Part shown: positions 1 through 5,004 of the stretch, in pieces
How positions within the stretch are numbered: the stretch's first letter is position 1
Layout: the number at the start of each line of letters is the position of its first letter
Assembly: GCA_016286075.1 (NCBI GenBank)
Contig: JAEERZ010000157.1
Location: 1-5,607, forward strand
Direction of reading: 5' to 3'
Source of the DNA: Selenomonadaceae bacterium
GTDB lineage: Bacteria; Bacillota; Negativicutes; Selenomonadales; Selenomonadaceae
DNA: 5,607 bases
Program-made: the position numbers and the translations under genes
Notes under the pieces: model-generated
What the model saw: only the letters and a program-made list of their open reading frames with translations
Databases searched by the model: none
What the model was told of the DNA's origin: nothing

Positions 1-155
1 TGTTCATGGATTTCCATGTGACCGGTAAACTGTCGGTAGAACAGGAGGTAGATGAGTACATAACTTTCTTCAACGAGCAGCGACCGGCGTATGCGTTGAG
101 CTATCTGACGCCCAAGCAGTACAAGGAGTCTTATTTGGAGAAGTTACATGTTTGA
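1..155 (+). CDS. IS3-family transposase (OrfB), C-terminal fragment
   Basis: This is the last 50 residues of an IS3-family transposase; the first full codon is at 3 and the stop is TGA at 153-155. The translated segment contains EYITFFNEQRPAYALSYLTP followed by KQYKESYLEKL. This is the hallmark C-terminal tail of the rve/DDE integrase domain (Y-I-x-F-[FY]-N-x-x-R-P-x-x-A-L-x-Y-x-T-P). In the family, OrfB is the catalytic part of an OrfAB fusion made by programmed -1 frameshifting; it cuts and joins the element ends through a circular intermediate. The catalytic DDE residues lie upstream of the window, so I cannot say whether the gene is intact. The fragment looks undamaged up to its natural stop. 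Confidence 0.88.
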   Translation, partial: FMDFHVTGKLSVEQEVDEYITFFNEQRPAYALSYLTPKQYKESYLEKLHV

Positions 156-188
156 ATTCTGATGCGAGAGGTACTAATTTTTAATTTT

Positions 189-215
189 CGTGTCCAATTT
201 TTGTTGACCAGTGCA
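189..215 (+). repeat. IS3-family terminal inverted repeat (IRR)
   Basis: Read on the minus strand from 215, the sequence begins TGCACTGGTCAAC and continues AAAAATTGGACACG. The terminal TG and the GGACA block about 20 bp inward are typical of IS3-family ends. The matching left repeat is outside the window, so the boundary at 215 rests on family resemblance, with an uncertainty of a base or two. Confidence 0.7.
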
Positions 216-281
216 CGTATAAGCCAATGCAAAAACCTTTCGCAAACCATTCACAAATACAGCAAGAAACTACTCAAAAAC

Positions 282-311
282 GGGATGCTTCGGCTTTTGC
301 CAAAGCATCCC
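282..311. terminator. Bidirectional intrinsic terminator
   Basis: GGGATGCTT (282-290) pairs perfectly with AAGCATCCC (303-311). Inside, after one C/A mismatch, GGC pairs with GCC around a TTTT loop. On the minus strand the stem starts 6 nt after the phosphatase stop codon and is followed by G then TTTTT (280-276), so it ends the five-gene operon. On the + strand it is followed by TTTTCTTT, so it can also stop transcription arriving from the insertion sequence. Confidence 0.88.
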
Positions 312-317
312 TTTTCT

Positions 318-1274
318 TTACAATGCAGTCCTTCCCCGCTTCCATTGGCTCCATGAAACGCGGAAGCCGTCCTTCCCCGCTTCCTTCGCATACTGGTAAA
401 AGGCCCGGACGATACCCGCCCGTTTTTCCTGCTCGTTCCCCCGCCAGCCTTCCCCCGACGGGTGCAGGATGTCGGAGCCGCCCAGCGCATATTGCCTTGC
501 GGCAATCGTTTCCAGCGGTAGTCCGGGATTTTTCATGATGTCGTAGAAAATCAGAAACGTAGTGGTACGGCCATGACCGGCGTGGCAGTGGAAATGCAGC
601 CACGCGTTTTCCGGCAGCACGGCGGCGAAGGCCACGAATCTGTCGATTGCCGCGTCGCTGGGCGCGGCCTGATCGGTGGCGGCGATACGAAAATATTTGA
701 AGCCGGCCCGTTCCGCCGCCTCCCGCTCCGTCGTCACGGACTTGACGTCTATGGTCACGGCTTCCAGACGCGCCGTATCATAGCGTCCCATCGGTTCAAA
801 GGTGACACGGGAGCCGATGAGCGCCGCAAGCCGTCCCTGCTCGTCCCACTCGACCTGCTCCGCGGTCCGGCCCCGATTCGCCCAATTCCGCTCTTTGTGC
901 CAGCTTACAGGATAGACATGATTGACGTAGCCGTGAGATTCCTGCCGCAAATCCACAAGATAAACGGGCGCACTCGCTCCCGCCGCTTCCCGGAGCCGCG
1001 CCAAAAGTACAGGCAAAGCCATATAGGAAGGCTCTCCGCTGGCGGAAGCCCGAAGGGCGTCCAGCCCGTCCCGTGCGGGCATCGGCCCCGTCTCTGTAGA
1101 AAACGCATCGGTCATCAGCCGAAAGCTCCGGGGCAGCTCCGCCGTATCGGGTCCGTCCAACCGCCATCGCCCGTCGGGAGCAGTCGCAGCCTCGCCCTCA
1201 GGAGCGGGGAACGCTATTACAAAGGCCAAGACCGTCAGCAGCCAAAACGCGGCGAACCAGCCCCGCAATTTCAT
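318..1274 (-). CDS. Exported PTP-like phytase / cysteine-type inositol polyphosphatase
   Basis: The 318-residue protein resembles Selenomonas ruminantium PhyA, which removes phosphates from myo-inositol hexakisphosphate through a phosphocysteine intermediate. Seen in the sequence: a signal peptide (K2, R4, hydrophobic about 6-22, likely cleavage near GEA|AT at 29); RIAATD with candidate general acid D201; IDRFVAF (210-216); AWLHFHC; and the P-loop HCHAGHGRTT (229-238) with nucleophile C230 and R236. FYDIMKNP and RQYALGG follow, as in PhyA. Secretion means it acts in the periplasm or at the cell surface. I chose the ATG at 1274 because the signal peptide starts there and GGGGAGGAT precedes it; a longer reading from 1409 would overlap cdd heavily. 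Its ATG overlaps the cdd stop (ATGA), implying translational coupling. The family is clear, but the true substrate is not: other inositol phosphates, phosphopeptides or nucleotides are possible. PhyA is about 346 residues, so this is slightly short but complete. Confidence 0.88.
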   Translation of the reverse strand: MKLRGWFAAFWLLTVLAFVIAFPAPEGEAATAPDGRWRLDGPDTAELPRSFRLMTDAFSTETGPMPARDGLDALRASASGEPSYMALPVLLARLREAAGASAPVYLVDLRQESHGYVNHVYPVSWHKERNWANRGRTAEQVEWDEQGRLAALIGSRVTFEPMGRYDTARLEAVTIDVKSVTTEREAAERAGFKYFRIAATDQAAPSDAAIDRFVAFAAVLPENAWLHFHCHAGHGRTTTFLIFYDIMKNPGLPLETIAARQYALGGSDILHPSGEGWRGNEQEKRAGIVRAFYQYAKEAGKDGFRVSWSQWKRGRTAL

Positions 1275-1669
1275 GACAAGATATCCTCCCCGGAAAAGGC
1301 GTCGGGCAAAAGCTCCGATAAAGTCATTTCTTTCACGTCCCCGGCAAGATTTGCCATCAGGATATGGGGAATGCGCATCTCTGCTATGACCTGACGACAT
1401 GCGCCGCAAGGCGGGACGGGCTGCGCGCTCTCCGCCACCACCGCCAACGCCAGTATATCTTCCTCTCCGGAGGAAATCGCATTGTAGATTGCCGTACGCT
1501 CGGCGCAGTTCGTCACGGAATAAGATGCGTTTTCCACATTGCAGCCGCCGTATATCTCTCCCGACGCCCCCAAAACCGCCGCCCCCACCGCGAAATTGGA
1601 ATAGGGGCAGTACGCGAACTCGCGGACCCGCTTCGCTTCGGCCAATAATTTTTTGTCTGTCTCCGTCAT
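1271..1669 (-). CDS. cdd: Cytidine deaminase
   Basis: Hydrolytic deamination of cytidine and deoxycytidine to uridine and deoxyuridine, in the cytoplasm; this feeds the pyrimidine phosphorylase encoded just upstream. At 132 residues it is the short, single-domain, homotetrameric type (Bacillus Cdd is about 136). Visible motifs are PYSNFAVGAA (22-31), the substrate loop NVEN (44-47), the zinc and proton-transfer motif CAERTA (C55, E57), and PCGACRQV with zinc ligands C88 and C91. Zinc is therefore held by three cysteines, as in the tetrameric class. The start at 1669 is fixed by a strong AAGGAGG site 8-9 nt upstream. The gap to pdp is 40 bp and holds no terminator. The stop overlaps the start of the phosphatase gene. 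Confidence 0.96.
   Translation of the reverse strand: MTETDKKLLAEAKRVREFAYCPYSNFAVGAAVLGASGEIYGGCNVENASYSVTNCAERTAIYNAISSGEEDILALAVVAESAQPVPPCGACRQVIAEMRIPHILMANLAGDVKEMTLSELLPDAFSGEDILS
1283..1291 (-). promoter_or_regulatory. Ribosome binding site deciding the phosphatase start
   Basis: GGGGAGGAT on the minus strand lies inside the 3' end of cdd, with its GGAGG core 10 nt before the ATG at 1274. It supports this start over the upstream in-frame ATG at 1409, which would put 45 extra residues before the signal peptide. Confidence 0.75.
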
Positions 1670-1709
1670 GATTTTTCCTCCTTTGAGTTCTATTTCCTAA
1701 TTATATGTC

Positions 1710-3038
1710 TTATACGTCAAACCGCACGACGCCGTCTTTTCCCACCCGCGCGTAAATCAGGGGGCGCGGCGCAGGCGGCTCGTCTCCGATAGTTACGGCG
1801 GAGAGGAACCGCTTTTCGGCTTCGGCGACGGCATCCTCTTTTGAGGTCAGGAGCGTTGCAATCACTTCGCCCCGTTCCACCCCGTCGCCATACTTCTTTT
1901 TCAGCAAGATCCCCGCCACCGGATCTACCGCGTCGCCCAAGTCATCGCGCCCCGCTCCGAGCATGACCGACACCCCGCCGATGTATTCCGCGGCCATGCC
2001 GACAATATAGCCGTCCCTCGGCGCAAGCACTTCACGAACGACAGGCGCCCGCGCGAATCTTGACGGATCGCGGATCACGGAGTCGTCGCCGCCCTGCGTC
2101 CGAACCATCGCGCAGAATTTTTCCAGTGCCTTTCCCGAACGCAGCGCTTCTTCTGCCACGCGGCGGCACTCGTCCCGATGACCGCGCCCCGCGAGATATA
2201 AGAGCTCCGCCGAAAGCATGAGGCTTTCCTCCCGCACGTCTTCGGGACCGTTCCCATGAAGCACCTCCGCGGCCTCCGCCACCTCCAGCGCGTTGCCGAT
2301 GGCGAACCCCAGCGGCTGGTTCATGTCGGTGATCAGTGCTTCGGTGCGCTTGCCTGCCGCTTCGCCGATAGCGACCATGGTCTGCGCCAGCTTCTCCGCG
2401 TCCTCCAGCGTCTTCATAAAAGCACCGCTGCCCATTTTGACATCCAAAAGGATTACGTCCGTCCCGGCAGCCAGCTTCTTGCTCATGATCGACGAAGCGA
2501 TCAGAGGGATGCTGTCCACCGCCGAGATAATGTCGCGCATCGCGTAAAGCTTCTTGTCGGCGGGAACCAGCTCCCCCGTCTGCCCCATCAGGGCGAGACC
2601 GTTCTTGCGGACGCCGTCGAAAAACTCTTCCATCGTCAGCGACGTGCGAAAGCCGGGTATCGATTCCAGCTTGTCGATGGTGCCGCCCGTGTGTCCGAGA
2701 CCGCGCCCGGACATTTTGGCCACGGTGAGCCCCGTCGCCGATGCCAGCGGGCCGACCACCAGCGTCGTCTTGTCGCCGACGCCGCCTGTCGAATGCTTGT
2801 CTACCTTGACGCCGGGCAAGGACGAGAGATCCATCATATCGCCGGACTCCGCCATAGCAAGAGTCATCTCCGTCGTTTCCCTGTCCGTCATGCCTTGCGC
2901 CCAAATCGCCATCAGCAGCGCGGCTTGCTGCTCGTTCGGAATCGTGTTCTCGACACAGCCGGTGATAAAATAATATATTTCCTCTTTCGTCAGCTCGCCG
3001 CCGCGCTTCTTCTTCGTAATCAGGTCATACATCCGCAC
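1710..3038 (-). CDS. pdp: Pyrimidine-nucleoside phosphorylase
   Basis: Reversible phosphorolysis of uridine, deoxyuridine and thymidine to a free base and (deoxy)ribose-1-phosphate, in the cytoplasm. The 442-residue length fits the homodimeric NP-II family (Bacillus Pdp about 433). The phosphate-binding region carries KHSTGGVGD (81-89) and SGRGLGHTGGTIDKLE (110-125). The pyrimidine site has R168, S183 and K187 in YAMRD and ASSIMSKK, the same numbers as in Geobacillus PyNP. QPLGFAIGNALEV follows. The close match to Bacillus Pdp favours the broad-specificity enzyme over thymidine-specific DeoA, although substrate range cannot be read directly. The start is a GTG at 3038 giving MRMYDLI, as in Bacillus MRMVDII; the third codon is ATG but lies further from the ribosome site. 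It begins 6 bp after deoB stops, so its product goes straight to DeoB. Confidence 0.95.
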   Translation of the reverse strand: MRMYDLITKKKRGGELTKEEIYYFITGCVENTIPNEQQAALLMAIWAQGMTDRETTEMTLAMAESGDMMDLSSLPGVKVDKHSTGGVGDKTTLVVGPLASATGLTVAKMSGRGLGHTGGTIDKLESIPGFRTSLTMEEFFDGVRKNGLALMGQTGELVPADKKLYAMRDIISAVDSIPLIASSIMSKKLAAGTDVILLDVKMGSGAFMKTLEDAEKLAQTMVAIGEAAGKRTEALITDMNQPLGFAIGNALEVAEAAEVLHGNGPEDVREESLMLSAELLYLAGRGHRDECRRVAEEALRSGKALEKFCAMVRTQGGDDSVIRDPSRFARAPVVREVLAPRDGYIVGMAAEYIGGVSVMLGAGRDDLGDAVDPVAGILLKKKYGDGVERGEVIATLLTSKEDAVAEAEKRFLSAVTIGDEPPAPRPLIYARVGKDGVVRFDV

Positions 3039-3044
3039 GTCGGC

Positions 3045-3054
3045 TCACCCCTTT
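3045..3054 (-). promoter_or_regulatory. Ribosome binding site for the GTG start of pdp
   Basis: AAAGGGGTGA on the minus strand ends 6 nt before GTG at 3038 and contains the TGA stop of deoB. The in-frame ATG two codons later is 12 nt away from the end of this site, so GTG is the better start. The overlap of stop codon and ribosome site suggests re-initiation by ribosomes leaving deoB. Confidence 0.7.
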
Positions 3055-4220
3055 CTGCGGATTTCGTCCCAAAAGCTCGTCCCTTCACAGGGAAGCCTCT
3101 CGCCCAGCATTTCCGCCGCCGTCGCCCCGATGTCCGCAAAAGTGCGCCGCGTGCCGAGACTGACGCCCGCTTTTATGGGCTCGCCGTAAACGAGCAGCGG
3201 CGTATATTCCCGCGTGTGGTCGCTGCCGGAAAAGCCGGGGTCGCAGCCGTGGTCCGCCGTGATGATCAGCGCGTCGTCCGGGCGCATCCGCTCCATGAAC
3301 CGCGCCAGCTGCCGGTCAAAGGCTGTCGCCGCCTTCGCGTAGCCCTCGACGTCCCGCCGGTGGCCATACTGCATATCGAAATCCACTAAATTGACGAAGC
3401 AGAGCCCGTTGAAATCCTCGTCCTGCGTCGCTATGGTCTTTTCCATGCCGTCGTCGTTGCCGTCCATCGCGATATGACGGCCGACGCCCCGGGCCGCGAA
3501 AATATCCGAGATCTTGCCGACGCCGATGGTGGTCAGCCCCGCCGCCGAAAGCACGTCGAGAAGCGTCGTCCCCGGCGGATCGAGGGAATAATCATGCCGC
3601 CCCGCCGTGCGCTCATACTTCGGATAGGCGCCGATGAAAGGACGCGCGATTACGCGGCCCACGCCCCAAACGCCCCGCATCAACGCCCGCGCCTTCTTGC
3701 AGTAATCGTACAGCTGCTCGCGGGGAACGATGCGCTCATGGGCGGCGATCTGGAGCACGCTGTCCGCCGACGTGTAAACGATCAGCGCCCCCGTTTTCTC
3801 ATGTTCCTGCCCGTAATCGTGAATGACCTCGGTACCGGAATAGGGCTTCCCGCAAAGCACGTGCCGCCCGAAGGTCTCTTCCAGCTTTTTCATCAGCTCC
3901 GGGGGAAAACCGTCGGGGAACGTCGGCATCCCCTGCTTCGAGACAATGCCCGCTATCTCCCAGTGCCCGGTGGTCGTGTCCTTGCCCTTGGAAAGCTCCG
4001 CACAGCGTCCGAAAGCGCCCTTCGGCGTTCCCGTGCCGCCGCCCACGCCCTCGATGTGGAAGAGCCCAAGCGCCGCCATATTGGGCGTGTCATACGCGGG
4101 CGACCGCCGTATCGTTTGCAGCGTATGGCAGCCCGCGTCGCCGAAAGCCGCCGCGTCCGGCAGCTCGCCGACGCCAAAGCTGTCCAGCACGATAAGATAG
4201 ACTCGCTTGATCGCCGTCAT
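3045..4220 (-). CDS. deoB: Phosphopentomutase
   Basis: Interconverts (deoxy)ribose-1-phosphate and (deoxy)ribose-5-phosphate, linking nucleoside phosphorolysis to the pentose phosphate pathway and, for deoxyribose, to DeoC. The protein is a 391-residue, manganese-dependent member of the alkaline phosphatase superfamily (Bacillus enzymes about 394). It opens with VYLIVLDSFGVGELPDA, including metal ligand D13. KDTTTGHWE (80-88) holds the threonine that carries the phosphate, probably T82. YTSADSVLQIAAHE contains D153. The second metal-ligand set is D282 and H287 (VDFDMQYGHRRD), D323-H324 (ADHG) and H335 (SDHTREY). All ligands known from the Bacillus cereus enzyme are present. I chose ATG 4220 rather than 4253 because a strong GGGAGGGG site precedes it and the MTAIKRVYLIVLD start fits the family. 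It begins 2 bp after the acetyltransferase stop. Confidence 0.97.
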   Translation of the reverse strand: MTAIKRVYLIVLDSFGVGELPDAAAFGDAGCHTLQTIRRSPAYDTPNMAALGLFHIEGVGGGTGTPKGAFGRCAELSKGKDTTTGHWEIAGIVSKQGMPTFPDGFPPELMKKLEETFGRHVLCGKPYSGTEVIHDYGQEHEKTGALIVYTSADSVLQIAAHERIVPREQLYDYCKKARALMRGVWGVGRVIARPFIGAYPKYERTAGRHDYSLDPPGTTLLDVLSAAGLTTIGVGKISDIFAARGVGRHIAMDGNDDGMEKTIATQDEDFNGLCFVNLVDFDMQYGHRRDVEGYAKAATAFDRQLARFMERMRPDDALIITADHGCDPGFSGSDHTREYTPLLVYGEPIKAGVSLGTRRTFADIGATAAEMLGERLPCEGTSFWDEIRRKG

Positions 4221-4222
4221 AT

Positions 4223-4233
4223 TCACCCCTCCC
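4223..4233 (-). promoter_or_regulatory. Ribosome binding site deciding the deoB start
   Basis: GGGAGGGGTGA on the minus strand ends 2 nt before ATG 4220, with its GGAGG core at normal distance. Its last three bases are the stop codon of the acetyltransferase gene. It rules in the shorter 391-residue DeoB over an extension to 4253. Confidence 0.75.
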
Positions 4234-4750
4234 GGTTCTTCCGCCCGCGCCACTCATGCTCAAGAATACCGAGCACCACCAAGTTCTCATATTTGCCGTC
4301 CACGAAAATCGTATCCCGCAAAACGCCTTCCCGCCGCAGTCCCACCGATTCGTAAACATGCAGCGCCCGGTCGTTGTATTCCTTGCAGTCCAGGAAGCCC
4401 CGATGGGCGCCCGCGTCCTCGAAAGCCCATGCCATCAGCAGCCGCATCGCTTCCTTGCCGTAACCTCTGTCGCTCTCGTTGATGATTACGCGCCGCCAGT
4501 ACTGCTCGTGATGGGGACTGTTCAGCCCCGTCGCCACCAGGAAGCCCACCGCCGCCCCTGTATCCTTCCGCTCGACGATGAAATGGACGCCGCCCGGCGA
4601 ATCCAGCGTGTCCAAATGATACGCGCGGGAATCCGCGATGATGTACCGGGCATTTTCCGGCTTCGCCTCCGACGCAAGGATGAAATCCAGGTCGCTTTCC
4701 TCGGCCACCCGCAGCCGGAGCCTTTCTCCCTCGCGCACGATCCGCCCCAT
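4223..4750 (-). CDS. GNAT-family N-acetyltransferase (RimJ/RimL/SpeG-like)
   Basis: Transfers an acetyl group from acetyl-CoA to an amine; the substrate is unknown. The 175-residue length suits a single GNAT domain. Motif A is visible as VIINESDRGYGKEAMRLLMA, with the acetyl-CoA loop R95-G96-Y97-G98-K99. Motif B follows as YNDRALHVYESVGLRREG, with N126 and Y133 in the usual positions for catalysis, and a final strand reads GKYENLVVLGILEHEW. No signal peptide or membrane segment is seen, so it is cytoplasmic. The ATG at 4750 has an almost ideal GAAGGAGGTGA site before it. It is the first gene of the nucleoside operon, 2 bp ahead of deoB. This arrangement suggests a role in nucleoside or base metabolism, ribosomal protein modification or detoxification, but nothing in the sequence decides between these. 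The family assignment is firm and the function open. Confidence 0.9.
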   Translation of the reverse strand: MGRIVREGERLRLRVAEESDLDFILASEAKPENARYIIADSRAYHLDTLDSPGGVHFIVERKDTGAAVGFLVATGLNSPHHEQYWRRVIINESDRGYGKEAMRLLMAWAFEDAGAHRGFLDCKEYNDRALHVYESVGLRREGVLRDTIFVDGKYENLVVLGILEHEWRGRKNREG

Positions 4751-4754
4751 CGTC

Positions 4755-4803
4755 TCACCTCCTTCATAAGGAACCGAGGTTTGAATTGTTCTTTGATTCC
4801 TTA
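4755..4803 (-). promoter_or_regulatory. 5' leader of the nucleoside operon with competing short hairpins
   Basis: On the minus strand TAAGGAA (4803-4797) is complementary to TTCCTTA (4773-4767), enclosing 23 nt. The second arm can instead fold into TCCTT-ATG-AAGGA (4772-4760), which would bury the AAGGAGG ribosome site of the acetyltransferase gene. The two folds exclude each other. Both are short, and the first depends on transcription starting at or before 4803. The pairing is visible; a regulatory role is only a possibility. Confidence 0.25.
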
Positions 4804-4810
4804 AATATTA

Positions 4811-4838
4811 TGTATACTTTCGTTATATATTTTGACAA
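4811..4838 (-). promoter_or_regulatory. Candidate promoter of the GNAT-deoB-pdp-cdd-phosphatase operon
   Basis: On the minus strand TTGTCA (4838-4833) is separated by 16 bp from TATACA (4816-4811), in a strikingly AT-rich stretch compared with the GC-rich genes. A CATAAT (4812-4807) is an alternative -10 but would need a 20-bp spacer. Transcription would start near 4804, about 55 nt before the acetyltransferase ATG. No terminator or other clear promoter is seen between genes down to 318, so this probably drives all five. Confidence 0.45.
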
Positions 4839-4849
4839 AAACATCAAAA
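4830..4849. promoter_or_regulatory. Inverted repeat, possible DeoR-type operator
   Basis: TTTTGA (4830-4835) and TCAAAA (4844-4849) form a 6-bp inverted repeat around 8 bp. It overlaps the candidate -35 of the nucleoside operon. The core TTGA-N8-TCAA with an A-rich centre has the same geometry as the Bacillus subtilis DeoR operator as I recall it (TTGAACAAAATTTCAA). Additional TTTGA half-motifs in the same orientation occur at 4792 and 4780. No regulator gene is in the window. AT-rich DNA makes such repeats by chance fairly often, so the call is tentative. Confidence 0.35.
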
Positions 4850-4883
4850 ATCCTGCCGCCGATTGCCCGGAGAAGGAAATTTT

Positions 4884-4899
4884 CGCTTTGCCGCTTTGC
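4884..4899 (+). repeat. Tandem 8-bp direct repeat next to the purB promoter
   Basis: CGCTTTGC occurs twice back to back (4884-4891 and 4892-4899), ending one base before the purB -35 element. The position, about -52 to -37 from the expected start, is where an activator or repressor could bind. It does not look like the Bacillus PurBox. The repeat itself is certain; function is unknown. Confidence 0.5.
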
Positions 4900-4900
4900 A

Positions 4901-4929
4901 TTGACACCCCGCAGGGCGAATGTTATCAT
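4901..4929 (+). promoter_or_regulatory. purB promoter, sigma-A/sigma-70 type
   Basis: A perfect -35 TTGACA (4901-4906), a 17-bp spacer and a -10 TATCAT (4924-4929) give a near-consensus housekeeping promoter. Transcription should begin near 4935-4937, leaving a leader of about 70 nt before purB. It is divergent from the nucleoside operon promoter; the two -35 elements are 62 bp apart. Confidence 0.85.
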
Positions 4930-4938
4930 TACGAAGGA

Positions 4939-4976
4939 AAAAGCCCATCGCAGGGAAAGCGTCCCTTTGGGCTTTT
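4939..4976 (+). promoter_or_regulatory. 5' leader hairpin of purB, possible attenuator or RNA-stabilising stem
   Basis: AAAAGCCCA (4939-4947) pairs perfectly with TGGGCTTTT (4968-4976), and inside it AGGGA (4952-4956) pairs with TCCCT (4962-4966) around a 5-nt loop AAGCG. Bulged bases are TCGC on the 5' side and T on the 3' side. The stem starts only a few bases after the predicted transcription start and ends about 12 nt before the purB ribosome site. The GC stem followed by TTTT resembles a weak terminator, so transcription attenuation is possible; a 5' stem that protects the message is an equal alternative. I see no antiterminator partner or riboswitch aptamer. Confidence 0.6.
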
Positions 4977-5004
4977 GATATGTCCGAAGAGGAGGAAACC
5001 GTAC

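Larger units (their letters stand above)
1..215 (+). mobile_element. Right end of an IS3-family insertion sequence
   Basis: The window opens inside an insertion sequence. It contains the 3' end of the transposase gene (stop at 153-155), about 35 bp of AT-rich untranslated DNA, and a terminal inverted repeat ending at 215. Read inward from 215, the repeat begins TGCACTGG and continues through AAAAATTGGACAC, the style of end seen in IS150/IS3-like members of the family. The left end, orfA and the DDE catalytic residues lie outside the window, so completeness and activity cannot be judged. IS3 elements usually make 3-4 bp target duplications; the base run just outside is CGTAT, but the partner copy is not visible. 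Confidence 0.85.

Noticed and set aside
216..281. A possible small gene or RNA between the insertion sequence and the terminator
   Set aside because: Short, A-rich, no ribosome site with a convincing frame, and no structure beyond the terminator itself.
573..1394. A 273-codon open frame on the + strand opposite the phosphatase and cdd genes
   Set aside because: It is antisense to two genes with clear family motifs, has biased arginine/proline/histidine-rich composition and matches no family I recognise; long antisense frames are common in GC-rich DNA.
2032..2904. A 290-codon minus-strand frame inside pdp in another frame
   Set aside because: It is a glycine/arginine-rich out-of-frame translation of pdp with no motif.
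2256..3389. A 377-codon + strand frame opposite pdp and deoB
   Set aside because: It spans the junction of two certain minus-strand genes, lacks recognisable motifs and has the composition of a shadow frame.
3474..4355. A 293-codon + strand frame opposite deoB and the acetyltransferase
   Set aside because: Same reasoning: antisense to well-supported enzymes, with no domain, no good ribosome site and low-complexity arginine-rich sequence.
4522..4767. A start at ATG 4767 just upstream of the acetyltransferase, giving MKEVRRWGG
   Set aside because: It is out of frame with the GNAT domain and has no ribosome site of its own; the ATG lies immediately before the AAGGAGG of the real gene.
4832..4860. 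A second + strand TTGACA at 4832 as a purB promoter
   Set aside because: No -10-like sequence lies 16-18 bp downstream (the region is GC-rich), whereas TTGACA at 4901 has a proper TATCAT partner.
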